Below, one piece after another: positions 1 to 7,588 of a stretch of 49,473 nucleotides of DNA. Made by a program: the position numbers and the translations under genes. The DNA lies in the NCBI RefSeq assembly GCF_900093605.1, contig NZ_FLYE01000008.1, forward strand, positions 1 through 49,473, read 5' to 3'. The notes below the pieces were generated by a model, which worked only from the letters and a program-made list of their open reading frames with translations, was not told the DNA's origin and did no database searches. This DNA is from Candidatus Terasakiella magnetica (GTDB lineage: Bacteria > Pseudomonadota > Alphaproteobacteria > Rhodospirillales > Terasakiellaceae). Each line of letters opens with the position of its first letter. Positions within the stretch are counted from its first letter, which is position 1.

Positions 1-161
1 ACTCATAATAAGCACCTCATGTTTAGTGTCATTTATAACACTATCACGTGTCTACAATACTAGGGGCTTGCCACCCCCCCCTATGGTACTGATAACAATC
101 TTTTACACAGTCACTGCGTTCTAACTGGGAATTAGACCAATTATCTAAAGGAACGCACAAC

Positions 162-407
162 ATGAAATTCTTTAACGTACTCGGCACTTCTACAACTCGT
201 GCATTAGGCGCGGTAGATAAAGCCACAGATGCAGCTTTAACCACCCTTGGTGGGGTCAATGACATCGCTCAGACTGTTAGAGCTTCAACGCTAGAGGCCC
301 GTAATCAAGCAGCCATCGACTATGTTGCTAATACAGCTGATTTACTTAAGCAGCGTAATGTAACTGAAGAACAGCTGGCCAAAGCCATTGCTCAACTTTC
401 TGATTAA
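162..407 (+). CDS. Small helical protein of unknown function (81 aa)
   Basis: I do not recognise this family. The 81-aa product has no signal peptide or membrane segment and is rich in Ala, Thr, Asn and Gln, so it is probably mostly helical and soluble. The start is supported by an AAAGGAA ribosome-binding site about 8 nt upstream. A clean UUCG-loop terminator follows the stop codon directly, which argues for a real monocistronic gene. The C-terminal portion (around residues 60-81, LLKQRNVTEEQLAKAIAQL) looks like a short amphipathic helix pair. The neighbourhood is gene-poor and contains inverted repeats, so an accessory or phage/plasmid origin is possible but not shown. Confidence 0.7.
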   Translation: MKFFNVLGTSTTRALGAVDKATDAALTTLGGVNDIAQTVRASTLEARNQAAIDYVANTADLLKQRNVTEEQLAKAIAQLSD

Positions 408-412
408 TTAAC

Positions 413-440
413 AGGATCCTTCGGGATCCTTTATATTTTT
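413..440 (+). terminator. Intrinsic terminator with UUCG tetraloop
   Basis: A perfect 7-bp stem AGGATCC/GGATCCT (413-419 and 424-430) closes a TTCG tetraloop and is followed by a T-rich tract (TTATATTTTT). It lies just after the stop codon of the small gene at 162-407 and should end that transcript. Confidence 0.85.
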
Positions 441-724
441 CAACATTACACAACTAGAGTTGCGAAATACCTTCTGAACCTTCAGCAGCTTGACACAGAC
501 CAATATTACAACACATCAGTCAATGATCAGATGCCTTTCCGATGCAAAGAAAGCCCTCAGAGGCTCACCAGAATCATCTAGCTAAAATTCCAGCACGTTT
601 ACACCACAACACCTAAAGACTCATAGAGCCTCCTTAAACGGCTTTGTGGGACTCATTACCTATAGAAGCCATCACCCCATAAACATTGCAAGCTGGACAA
701 ATAAGAATAAGCACAGTTCTGTTA
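441..724. other. Non-coding stretch without recognised features
   Basis: I see no convincing coding frame, strong hairpin or repeat between the terminator of the first gene and the minus-strand small gene. Base composition is similar to the flanks. Confidence 0.4.
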
Positions 725-943
725 CTACTCTTTTGCAACCTCAAGAAGCCCTCTAGCTGCTTCTAATGTTTGCTCTACCTTTTTACATGAACACTGACAT
801 TCAAGAACATTATCAAAATCTACAGGTTTATGATTGTTGCCTTCAGCAACACAAGGGATGCAGACACTTTCTTTAATGACTTTTAAGTAGGCGTTACCAA
901 CTAACCTAAGTTCATCTTTATCTTTATCTTTATCATCAAGCAT
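725..943 (-). CDS. Small cysteine-containing hypothetical protein (72 aa)
   Basis: Unknown function. I take the start at 943 (MLDDKDKDK...). The open frame extends to 1045, but the upstream part has the composition of non-coding DNA. The product has CIPC near the middle and CQCSC further on, a cysteine pattern compatible with a small metal-binding fold, and ends in a likely amphipathic helix. The N-terminal acidic/basic run DKDKDKDE is encoded by a hexanucleotide repeat (TCTTTA on the plus strand, about 901-935). The ribosome-binding site is weak. It could be a real small gene of an accessory element or a chance frame. Confidence 0.4.
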   Translation of the reverse strand: MLDDKDKDKDELRLVGNAYLKVIKESVCIPCVAEGNNHKPVDFDNVLECQCSCKKVEQTLEAARGLLEVAKE

Positions 944-1141
944 AATAATCTCAAGCAAGTACACCTTTATAATTATAAGAATATTATCAAGATTTACGAA
1001 AGGCTTATATACGTTTAGACACTTAATACAAAGAGATAAGGCCATTATACATTTGCATTAGCCAACACATAAAATGAACAAAAAATACGTCAGGGCATTA
1101 ACGATAACAGTCTGACTGACTTCCCACCGGTGTCCCTAAGT

Positions 1142-1402
1142 TCACTGAATGTAAACGATGCTACGGGTGGGGTGTACCTTTTTTGTTTTTTCATTCCTAC
1201 TTAGACCGCAGGCTAAGGGGCGTTGCCCCTCGCGCCTACAAGAATGTTCCGTGCCATCCTTATCTGAATCTACCATAGTCGCCATGCTCACCCTTATCAG
1301 GGCTGCGCCTGACTCGTAGTTCTGAAGCATCTTAACTGACTCCACGCGAACATTCTTTCCGTTGCTAACCCCATTCTCGCCGAAGGGCAGAGGTTCAAAC
1401 AT
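1142..1402 (-). CDS. Doubtful ORF, 86 aa
   Basis: No domain is recognisable and the sequence is rich in Arg, Ser and Asn. Its ATG (1400-1402) lies exactly in the centre of a perfect 9-bp inverted repeat (GGTTCAAAC/GTTTGAACC, 1392-1412). If the frame is translated, the start would be either occluded by a hairpin or controlled by a protein bound there. No good ribosome-binding site is visible. I keep it only because it is the longest frame in an otherwise empty kilobase. Confidence 0.2.
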   Translation of the reverse strand: MFEPLPFGENGVSNGKNVRVESVKMLQNYESGAALIRVSMATMVDSDKDGTEHSCRREGQRPLACGLSRNEKTKKVHPTRSIVYIQ

Positions 1403-1412
1403 AGTTTGAACC
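1392..1412. repeat. Perfect 9-bp inverted repeat, 3-nt spacer
   Basis: GGTTCAAAC (1392-1400), ATA, GTTTGAACC (1404-1412). It is symmetrical enough to be an operator for a dimeric regulator. Confidence 0.6.
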
Positions 1413-1479
1413 GCATCTATAAGGCATGACCTTTAACAGTCCTTAGGCATTGAGTGGGTTTTAAAATAGTTTTTATACC

Positions 1480-1606
1480 GGAGCCTATCACCAGTCCTAT
1501 CCCTCGTTCACGACCTGCCGCGTAACGCTTAAACACTGCGCTGCGCTTGTGTTTAAGCTTACTTACGCGTCAACCGCTCACTCAGTCTGCGCTGGTGATA
1601 TGCTCC
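1480..1606. repeat. Nested long inverted repeat
   Basis: Outer arms at 1480-1494 and 1592-1606 are complementary over 15 bp with one mismatch (GGAGCCTATCACCAG against CTGGTGATATGCTCC). Inside lie two further perfect stems: CGCGTAA/TTACGCG (1519-1525, 1563-1569) and CTTAAACAC/GTGTTTAAG (1528-1536, 1549-1557). The whole 127 bp can fold as one branched cruciform, suggesting a structured RNA, a single-strand origin or a recombination site. Confidence 0.6.
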
Positions 1607-1648
1607 TAGTGCAGTGAGGGTGTAGGTATTCTTAGATAAATTTTGATA

Positions 1649-1692
1649 TGGGGTACAAAGTACAAACTAACTTGTACCCCATTTTGTACCCC
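1649..1692. repeat. GTACCCC inverted and direct repeats
   Basis: TGGGGTACAA (1649-1658) is the inverse of TTGTACCCCA (1672-1681), and a further direct copy TTGTACCCC follows at 1684-1692. The arrangement resembles a protein-binding array. Confidence 0.5.
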
Positions 1693-1700
1693 AAATGAAA

Positions 1701-1737
1701 ATAGCTCGGAAAACATATAATGTTTTCAACGAGCTAT
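1701..1737. repeat. Stem-loop, ATAGCTCG/CGAGCTAT arms
   Basis: ATAGCTCG-g-AAAAC (1701-1714) pairs with GTTTT-caa-CGAGCTAT (1722-1737) around an AT-rich loop. No T tract follows on either side, so it is not an obvious intrinsic terminator. Confidence 0.5.
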
Positions 1738-1936
1738 CTCAAATCAATGGCGGTGGAGCCAGTCTGAGCCGAACCAGTCTCGAATTTCTCTGTTTAACAG
1801 GGAAAATATAGGGAATTTTTACGTTTTTTCCGCTAAAATCACAGAAAAGAACTCCTTAACCCCAGTAAAAGCATAGCCTTTTTGGCAATTTCCCCTAAAA
1901 ATAAAACAGGGAATTTATTTTGAGGGAACAGGGATA

Positions 1937-3148
1937 ATGGTTAAAGAATTAACCAGAAAAGAACTTTTCGATAAAGTTTGGTCTATGCCAATGACCAAGC
2001 TTGCTGCTGAATATGGAATATCAGATGTTGGACTTAAACAAATCTGTGACAAGCACCGTATTCCAGTACCCGGCAGAGGCTATTGGGCCAAGGTTGCAGC
2101 GGGTAAGAAGGTCAAGAAAACACATTTTAGAGAAGTGAAAGATCCTTCTGTAAACCGCATCAGAATTTACGGCAGCGCTTTCAACAAATTACCAGAGCCA
2201 GTTAAAAAGGCACAAGAAGAAGCCAAAAAAGTTTCTCAAAAACAAGAAACAGAAGTCACTGTTGAAACAGATCCTACAGACTTGTTTCCCAAAGTTGAAC
2301 GTTCCCGCAAGAAATTGAGAAGTTTGAGGGTATCGTCTGATGAACTTATCAAAATTTCCGGCTCAGACCTGTTTGACTTGTCTATTGGAACTGAAAGCAT
2401 TGATCGTACGATTACTTTTCTCAATACTTTGCATAAAGCCTCAGAAGAACGTAAATACAAAATCGTTAAAGGCGACAATGCCCTAGTGTTTTATGTAGAT
2501 GAGGAGTCTCTTTCATTCAGTGTTGTGGAGCAAACTACACGCCGAGAGCATCTTCCGACAGAAAAAGAACTTGCTGCTCTTAAAAAATGGGAAAAGCAAC
2601 AAGAACGTCGCAGATATAACTGGCATAGCGTACCTTGGACACCAAAACCAAACCCACCAGAATGGGATTACATTCCAAACGGGAAACTGCAGGTCAAAAT
2701 TCATAAGGATGATTATGCCTGTAACGGTATTCGCCGCACTTTTGGTGATGGCAAAGTTCAACGAATTGAGAAACTAATCAATCCGATTCTTGAAAGCCTG
2801 GCAAGCTGTGCTGCTGCGGTTAAAGAAAGAAGGGCCGAGCGTGAACGTTGGAAGAGAGAAAGTGAAGAACGTCAAAAACGCGAAGCGGAACAACGCCGCA
2901 TAAATTCACTTGAGAATAAGCGAATAGAAGCTCTTACTTCCATGCTTGAGAAACGTAAGCTAAGTCGAGAGATTATGGACTTTGTTCAAGATGTTGAAGA
3001 AAAACTTGCTACAAATGACTACGAAAATCCTGAACGTGTTTTGGAATGGATAGAATGGGCTAAAGGACATGCCCTTAAAGTTGACCCAATCAGTGAGGGC
3101 CTACCGCTTCTTTTGCAATTTAATGATTTTAATCGTTGGGAGTTGTAA
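1937..3148 (+). CDS. Conserved hypothetical protein with N-terminal HTH-like region (403 aa)
   Basis: The N-terminus (about residues 1-55: LTRKELFDKVWSMPMTKLA, then a GISD..LKQICDKHRIPVPGRGYWAK stretch) matches a family of conserved hypothetical proteins often found in accessory DNA. The segment around residues 20-40 reads like a helix-turn-helix, so DNA binding is plausible but not shown. The middle (about 80-240) is highly charged with an extended basic patch. Residues about 285-345 form a long Arg/Glu-rich helix, probably a coiled coil, followed by a helical C-terminus. There is no catalytic motif, signal peptide or membrane segment. The ATG follows a run of GGGA words that can serve as ribosome-binding site. 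No partner gene is adjacent. Confidence 0.7.
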   Translation: MVKELTRKELFDKVWSMPMTKLAAEYGISDVGLKQICDKHRIPVPGRGYWAKVAAGKKVKKTHFREVKDPSVNRIRIYGSAFNKLPEPVKKAQEEAKKVSQKQETEVTVETDPTDLFPKVERSRKKLRSLRVSSDELIKISGSDLFDLSIGTESIDRTITFLNTLHKASEERKYKIVKGDNALVFYVDEESLSFSVVEQTTRREHLPTEKELAALKKWEKQQERRRYNWHSVPWTPKPNPPEWDYIPNGKLQVKIHKDDYACNGIRRTFGDGKVQRIEKLINPILESLASCAAAVKERRAERERWKRESEERQKREAEQRRINSLENKRIEALTSMLEKRKLSREIMDFVQDVEEKLATNDYENPERVLEWIEWAKGHALKVDPISEGLPLLLQFNDFNRWEL

Positions 3149-3246
3149 GATTTCAGAGAAAATCAAATATGGTAGGTAAAGTTTGTAGGCTAAATTGGAA
3201 TAGTTCCGATCCGGTCTGACAGTCACCGCATCAAAGTGGGTACGTG

Positions 3247-3855
3247 TCAGAACACATCGCGACTACTACATTTCATTCCAATCAAGCGGACAACACTCGC
3301 TTTTCCGCAATGTAAAGGCCCTTCGTCGAGGGTCGTTTCCACTTCTTCAAGACATTCAAGCTGGAGGTCTTTAAAGTCTTCTCGCAGCTCGTCAACGCTG
3401 TAAAGCCAATCTTGGTCAGGCGGACCACCACTATCGCGACCATATTGATCCTTTGAAAAAGCTTCCAAAATAATTAATCCATTGGGCCGTAAAGCCCGAA
3501 CCATATTTCGATGAAGTCGCTGTCTTTGTGAAGACTGCATATGAAAATAAATACTTACCACACAGTCATATTGATTTTCAGGCCAGCCCCAATGATATAA
3601 ATCCGTACATTGGGTCGCCATAATCACCTCGCGCTCCACTGCCAGTTTCTGCGCTTTCTCTGTGGCTACTTTTGAACCATCAACCGATAAAACACGATGG
3701 CCTTGCTCAGCCAGCCAGACACCATTTCGCCCCTCACCATCTGCCACCGCAAGTATTTGACGTTTTGGGGATAAAAAATGACTTTGCTCTTCCAGAAACT
3801 GGTTTGGTTTCAATCCATATTGAAACTGTTCCCTCGCGTATCTTTTATCCCACAT
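3247..3855 (-). CDS. Class I SAM-dependent methyltransferase (TehB/UbiE-like small family)
   Basis: A 202-aa product if started at the ATG at 3855, which has a GAGGTG site 6 nt upstream; a GTG at 3864 is less likely. The Rossmann motif I is degenerate: ILAVADGEGRNGVWLAEQGH (about residues 34-53) gives the SAM-binding loop DGEGRN, and VLSVDGS is motif II. YDCVVSIYFHM (about 98-108) corresponds to motif IV, and ALRPNGLIILEAF to the post-motif strand. This is the small bacterial methyltransferase group related to tellurite/thiol methyltransferases; the substrate cannot be read from sequence. The preceding solute-binding-protein gene ends 10 nt before this start, so the two are probably co-transcribed. 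Confidence 0.85.
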   Translation of the reverse strand: MWDKRYAREQFQYGLKPNQFLEEQSHFLSPKRQILAVADGEGRNGVWLAEQGHRVLSVDGSKVATEKAQKLAVEREVIMATQCTDLYHWGWPENQYDCVVSIYFHMQSSQRQRLHRNMVRALRPNGLIILEAFSKDQYGRDSGGPPDQDWLYSVDELREDFKDLQLECLEEVETTLDEGPLHCGKASVVRLIGMKCSSRDVF

Positions 3856-3865
3856 ATTCAACACC

Positions 3866-4621
3866 TCAATATCCTGTATACTGATAGTTTTCCAAAATTT
3901 GTTCTATACGCCCCTGCGCCTTTAATAGGTCGTATGCCTTAAGCCATAAAAGTACTTTGTTATCTGGCATTTCTTTTGCTCCGGCCAAATAAAAGTCCAT
4001 ATATTTCAGAACATACCCATATTTCAGCCGATCAATATTCATCTCAAGCTTGTCAAAGACATAAGGTGCGACTAACCCCGGCGCCAGCCAGACATCAATA
4101 CGGCCTGCATTTAACATCTTTGCGCACATCACCACATTTGCGCATGTATAGATATCTGTGAACTTGGCTTTTTTTAACAACTGTAAACCCGAGCTACTGG
4201 TCAAGACACCCACCTTTAAGTCTTTCACATCTTCATATGATGTAATTGGGATATTTTTAACGGCATGTAGTGCAATCGGGTCCGTTATGATTTTCACAAT
4301 CCAACGATAGTCTTCTTCTCTTTTTGCCGTTCTCCCCAGAGGGAAAATTACCGCATTCCCTTTAGATCTCTCAAACTCAATGACTTCTTTCTGCGCGCGT
4401 TTCCAGGGCAAAAATTCGACCTGATAAGAGCGCCCGACAATTTTACGCATCTCCTGCACGATATCCATAATCGCACCAATTCTGAAAAAACCTTCATTGA
4501 TAGAATAGGGCGGCATATGAGTTGTAATCACCCTTGTCATTTTTTCCTGTGCAACCACAGGAGACAGGAATGCTAAACAATATATGGTACATATAACTGA
4601 GTAATTTATTATTTTTCTCAT
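3866..4621 (-). CDS. Periplasmic solute-binding protein, family 3 type
   Basis: A 251-aa product with a Sec signal peptide (residues 1-23, basic MRKI start, hydrophobic core, cleavage after VVA-Q). The mature part has the type II periplasmic-binding fold of SBP family 3 (MPPYSINEGFFRIGAIMDIV near the N-terminus, DLKVGVLTSSSG and LNAGRIDVWLA later). No permease or ATPase gene is adjacent, so it could be an orphan receptor-type protein feeding a sensor, or it may share a remote transporter. I prefer the ATG at 4621: its ribosome-binding site AAGGAA sits in the loop of a small hairpin right before the start. An upstream in-frame start at 4648 would remove the normal signal-peptide geometry. Confidence 0.8.
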   Translation of the reverse strand: MRKIINYSVICTIYCLAFLSPVVAQEKMTRVITTHMPPYSINEGFFRIGAIMDIVQEMRKIVGRSYQVEFLPWKRAQKEVIEFERSKGNAVIFPLGRTAKREEDYRWIVKIITDPIALHAVKNIPITSYEDVKDLKVGVLTSSSGLQLLKKAKFTDIYTCANVVMCAKMLNAGRIDVWLAPGLVAPYVFDKLEMNIDRLKYGYVLKYMDFYLAGAKEMPDNKVLLWLKAYDLLKAQGRIEQILENYQYTGY

Positions 4622-4640
4622 GGTTCGTTCCTTTCGAACC
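4622..4640 (-). promoter_or_regulatory. Hairpin presenting the ribosome-binding site
   Basis: GGTTCG and CGAACC (4622-4627, 4635-4640) form a perfect 6-bp stem whose 7-nt loop carries the Shine-Dalgarno AAAGGAA of the solute-binding protein gene. The ATG begins directly at the stem base. This placement decides the start codon and could modulate translation. Confidence 0.45.
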
Positions 4641-4684
4641 TGCATCACCCTCTTCCCGCTGGACTTATGTGCAGAATATCTAAT

Positions 4685-5044
4685 TCAGACAATTTTTAGT
4701 TCGCCATCAATCTGTTCTAAATCAATCCTTTCCAAGGCCCCACTTTGACAAGGCCCGCTAAAACAATGCCCATCCTCAACCCTGAACTCTGCAGAGTGAT
4801 GTACGCACCACAGAACATCGTTATAAAGAAGAATGCCACCGCCCGGCTTGTTAAGAGGAATGCGAAAATGAGGACAAAGGTTCCAGTACGCACGGATCAT
4901 CTCTTCACGTTTATAAACAACCATGGAGAAGGCTTCTTTACCCTCGCCAAAACTGAACGGGGTCACATTACCGTCTTCAAGCTCATTAATATGACATAGG
5001 GTTTCACCTGTTCGGGGAGCAAAAGGGTGTTTTTTCCATTCCAT
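4685..5044 (-). CDS. Rieske-type [2Fe-2S] ferredoxin (119 aa)
   Basis: A small soluble Rieske domain. The cluster ligands are visible as C57-P-H59 and C80-V-H-H83, the CxH...CxxH arrangement of ring-hydroxylating-dioxygenase ferredoxins and nitrite-reductase NirD-like proteins; GKEAFSMVVYKREEMIRAYWN precedes them as the usual beta strands. No oxygenase alpha subunit or reductase is adjacent, so its redox partner is unknown. I chose the ATG at 5044 (GGAG site 8 nt upstream) rather than the frame opening at 5086. It begins 6 nt after the stop codon of the chemoreceptor gene and is the apparent last cistron of the catabolic run. Confidence 0.85.
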   Translation of the reverse strand: MEWKKHPFAPRTGETLCHINELEDGNVTPFSFGEGKEAFSMVVYKREEMIRAYWNLCPHFRIPLNKPGGGILLYNDVLWCVHHSAEFRVEDGHCFSGPCQSGALERIDLEQIDGELKIV

Positions 5045-5049
5045 GCCCT

Positions 5050-6438
5050 TTACTCCACCTTGTATCCCACACGTAACGCACCCCAATGTTTCCCTTTAAC
5101 AAAAATGGGCGCAGACAAACTTTTCAACATAGTTGATTGTCCATTCCCTAAATCCCGACGATAAACCTGTAAAAGAAAACTCTTTTGAGACTGCGCCGCT
5201 TTAAGGCCTACAGTATCATTAAAGAACATTTTGTTACGACAATGGGCCTGGTTCCATTCAGGGTCATGAGGCCGCTGCGGGTTACAAAACTGTTTATTAT
5301 GAACGGGCAAATAGCCTTTTGTATCCACTGCAATGCAAGCCGCAATTTCAGGGGCTGAGGCAAAGACTTCTTCCTGAATATCAGGCAAAACCCGCTCATA
5401 AAAAGGCAATGCGGGGGTCGTAAATTGTTTTGGGTTGGACCCCAAAACGGGCTGATGGTTTCTATCAAATAAGGCCGCCTCTTTTATATGCCCAGCCTCA
5501 AGGCCTTGCTCAAACAGTTCAGAAATACGATTTGCTGTTTTCTGTGCAAGTTGAATGTAAGTCGTATCATTTGTTTCCACATCAATTTCAGCGACTTCGC
5601 CGACCAAATCCTCACTTAACCCTTTTAATAAATTAAGCCTGACATTTGCCTGTTCTAAATTCTGTTGGGACTGTTCAACTCCCTTGGATAAATCAATAAC
5701 GGTTTCATCCAGATGGGAACATTGTGTTTCAATTCTATTTGTACTGGAGACAATTTCATCAAGCCCCCCATCAAGGGATTCAATCATTTGATCAACCTGT
5801 TCAAAGGCACCACCAATACTCTGTGCCCCGACTTGCACTGAACGTGCTGTATCCACACTGGCTGCACTGCGTTTGCCCACAGAATAAATAGTCTCGGTTA
5901 AGGCTTTTAAGGATTCCGCGATTTGATCTGTTGCTGTTTCCGTTTGCCCTGCCAGTGCCTTTACTTCATCAGCAACAACGGCAAATCCTTTCCCCAGTTT
6001 CCCAGCACGTGCAGCTTCAATTGTCGCATTGAGCGCTAGTAATTTTGTCTGACTGGCAATTATTGAAATTTCTTTAGCAACCTTCCCAACTGTATCGAGG
6101 GCTTCATTCAGTTCACCCATCTCACCATTGATGCCGGAAACTTCCTCAATCAACTGACGGATTTCATCTAAAGAGGCTTGTGCCGTATGTTTTGTATCTT
6201 CTATTTCTATTTTGCGCTGGGATGTCTCTTCTTGAAGGCGGATTGATGAACCCGCAATTTCTACATTTGAGCCCACAACCTCGCGCGTAGCTGTTTCCAA
6301 TGTTTTGAAGCCTTCAACCTGACTGGCTACCCTGTTACTGACCATATCCACATTTGCCGCTACATCGACCACCTCAATTGCGAGGGAACCAACATCTTGT
6401 GCAATTTGTTGTACGGCACTTTGTACATTATCTTTCAT
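5050..6438 (-). CDS. Soluble methyl-accepting chemotaxis protein with C-terminal sensor domain
   Basis: A 462-aa chemoreceptor without any membrane segment, hence cytoplasmic. The central part (about residues 90-290) is the MCP signalling coiled coil with the CheA/CheW-binding tip [19 protein letters not shown] and the [12 protein letters not shown] motif. The C-terminal 150 residues (about 310-462) form a globular domain containing [13 protein letters not shown] and [17 protein letters not shown], a Cache-like C-terminal domain seen in several alphaproteobacterial soluble MCPs. Family annotation of that end is from memory. It follows the YciI-like gene by 4 nt and precedes the Rieske gene by 5 nt, so it is translated as part of the aromatic catabolic operon, pointing to chemotaxis toward a metabolised aromatic or a redox change caused by it. 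Confidence 0.9.
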   Translation of the reverse strand: MKDNVQSAVQQIAQDVGSLAIEVVDVAANVDMVSNRVASQVEGFKTLETATREVVGSNVEIAGSSIRLQEETSQRKIEIEDTKHTAQASLDEIRQLIEEVSGINGEMGELNEALDTVGKVAKEISIIASQTKLLALNATIEAARAGKLGKGFAVVADEVKALAGQTETATDQIAESLKALTETIYSVGKRSAASVDTARSVQVGAQSIGGAFEQVDQMIESLDGGLDEIVSSTNRIETQCSHLDETVIDLSKGVEQSQQNLEQANVRLNLLKGLSEDLVGEVAEIDVETNDTTYIQLAQKTANRISELFEQGLEAGHIKEAALFDRNHQPVLGSNPKQFTTPALPFYERVLPDIQEEVFASAPEIAACIAVDTKGYLPVHNKQFCNPQRPHDPEWNQAHCRNKMFFNDTVGLKAAQSQKSFLLQVYRRDLGNGQSTMLKSLSAPIFVKGKHWGALRVGYKVE

Positions 6439-6442
6439 GTCT

Positions 6443-6757
6443 CTAATCCTTGTGGAGTTCTTCTGGTCGCCCTAGTCCCCAATTCCACGGCCTGATCAGT
6501 AATGTTTCAAAAACACCCCCTTTACAGTAGGGATCATTTGCGACAAATGTTTCCACCTGTTGAAGGGTGTCAGCTTCCACAACCAACATGGTGCCGTTCA
6601 TTTGTTCAGCACTCTTATCGATGGTGGGGCCGCCAATGATGACCTTAAGCCCCTCCATGCCATGATCTCGCAGATATTGTCGATGTACAGGGCGTGTTTC
6701 CAATCTCTTATCGATCACACCTTCTTTATCGGTTCCAAAGACAACAAAGTAAGCCAT
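6443..6757 (-). CDS. YciI-like protein (104 aa)
   Basis: A ferredoxin-like alpha/beta barrel of the YciI family: [13 protein letters not shown] start, the conserved [11 protein letters not shown] with the family His, [21 protein letters not shown] and [17 protein letters not shown]. YciI proteins are small and sometimes act as dehydrochlorinases or muconolactone-isomerase-like enzymes; other members have no known activity. Its location directly after the hydroxyquinol dioxygenase gene (stop and start separated by 2 nt, GAGGA site inside the upstream gene) suggests a role on a lactone or semialdehyde side product of ring cleavage. That role is inference. Confidence 0.85.
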   Translation of the reverse strand: MAYFVVFGTDKEGVIDKRLETRPVHRQYLRDHGMEGLKVIIGGPTIDKSAEQMNGTMLVVEADTLQQVETFVANDPYCKGGVFETLLIRPWNWGLGRPEELHKD

Positions 6758-6759
6758 GA

Positions 6760-7584
6760 TTACATGTCCTCTAGAACGAAATCATATTCGACCTGATAGC
6801 CATCTTCCTTTTGGACATAGTCAACAACCAGACTGTCTTTCACCCCAAAGACAGCATCTGAACTCAGATATTCATCACCCTTGGTAAACAACTGTGTGAT
6901 AATTGGTTTCTTGCCAGCTGCATTCACAATGAAATGAATATGTGCAGGCCGATAAGGGTGACGGCCTACAGCACCCAACAACTTGCCTACAGGACCATCA
7001 TCAGGGATCGGGTAACTTACGGGTTTAACTGTTCTGATTTCATATTCACCATTTTCATCTGTTTTAAACAAACCACGTAAATTGAAATCCGGTTGGTTTT
7101 CATCCTGTACTTCATACATGCCATTAGGAGCTGTTTGCCAAACGTCCAAAGATGCCCCGACAATAGGTTTACCCGAACGATCTGTCACACGACCGCGCAA
7201 AAGAGTCTCCTCACCAACATGATCCTGCGAAATACTGTCACCTTTTTCATAAACCGGTGCTCTTTCACGGTAAAACGGGCCAAGAACCGAACTTTCTGTC
7301 GAACCTTGTTCTTTGTGATGGTTGATATAATCCATCAACATAGTCACCCCAAACGCATCAGAGAATAAAATCCATTCTTGGCGAACATCATTACAGGTCT
7401 GTCCAAGTTCCGTTAGAAACTGTATCCCTGTCATCCACTCTTCTTCGCTTGGCTGAACTTCATTAATAAAAGCAAACATATGCTTGCTAAAGGCTGTCAT
7501 GACCTCTTTGAGACGCGGGTTTTCACTATTTTGAAGACGCTTTACGGCTTCTTTTAAATGACTTTCAGCTGTGAATTGAACCAT
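6760..7584 (-). CDS. Hydroxyquinol 1,2-dioxygenase (intradiol)
   Basis: A 274-aa intradiol ring-cleavage dioxygenase. It has the N-terminal helical dimerisation domain (about 20-95) and the catalytic beta sandwich. The non-heme Fe(III) ligands are visible as Y157 (NGMYEVQ), Y191 (VSYPIPDDG), H215 and H217 (PYRPAHIHF). The pattern SSVLGPFYRERAP and the length fit the hydroxyquinol/chlorocatechol dioxygenase branch better than catechol dioxygenase. The expected reaction is benzene-1,2,4-triol + O2 -> maleylacetate, which the maleylacetate reductase in the same operon would use. The start at 7584 (ATG, AAGG site in the end of the thiolase gene) leaves 4 nt from the thiolase stop; a TTG at 7602 is possible but would overlap it. 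Confidence 0.88.
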   Translation of the reverse strand: MVQFTAESHLKEAVKRLQNSENPRLKEVMTAFSKHMFAFINEVQPSEEEWMTGIQFLTELGQTCNDVRQEWILFSDAFGVTMLMDYINHHKEQGSTESSVLGPFYRERAPVYEKGDSISQDHVGEETLLRGRVTDRSGKPIVGASLDVWQTAPNGMYEVQDENQPDFNLRGLFKTDENGEYEIRTVKPVSYPIPDDGPVGKLLGAVGRHPYRPAHIHFIVNAAGKKPIITQLFTKGDEYLSSDAVFGVKDSLVVDYVQKEDGYQVEYDFVLEDM

Positions 7585-7588
7585 AGCC

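Larger units (their letters stand above)
1046..1936. other. Gene-poor region with clustered inverted repeats
   Basis: No well supported gene. A minus-strand frame at 1142-1402 (86 aa, start inside a perfect palindrome) is the only candidate and has no recognisable domain. The region holds at least five inverted repeats between 1392 and 1737, listed separately, and GTACCCC repeats near 1650-1692. Reiterated AGGGAA-type words occur at about 1799-1818 and 1910-1932, just ahead of the next gene. Such density of hairpins without genes is typical of replication, integration or RNA-encoding segments of small mobile elements; which of these applies cannot be decided here. Confidence 0.5.

Noticed and set aside
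1701-1737. dif-like XerCD site
   Set aside because: The palindrome has an ATAATGTTTT-like core but does not fit the 11-6-11 layout or the TTATGTTAA-type XerD arm.
1748-1790. tRNA-like 3' end or attachment-site remnant (TGGCGGTGGAGCC ... CCGAACC)
   Set aside because: Read on the minus strand it ends like an acceptor stem, but the T-loop lacks the invariant A58 and no D-arm or anticodon arm precedes it. Integrase genes are also absent.
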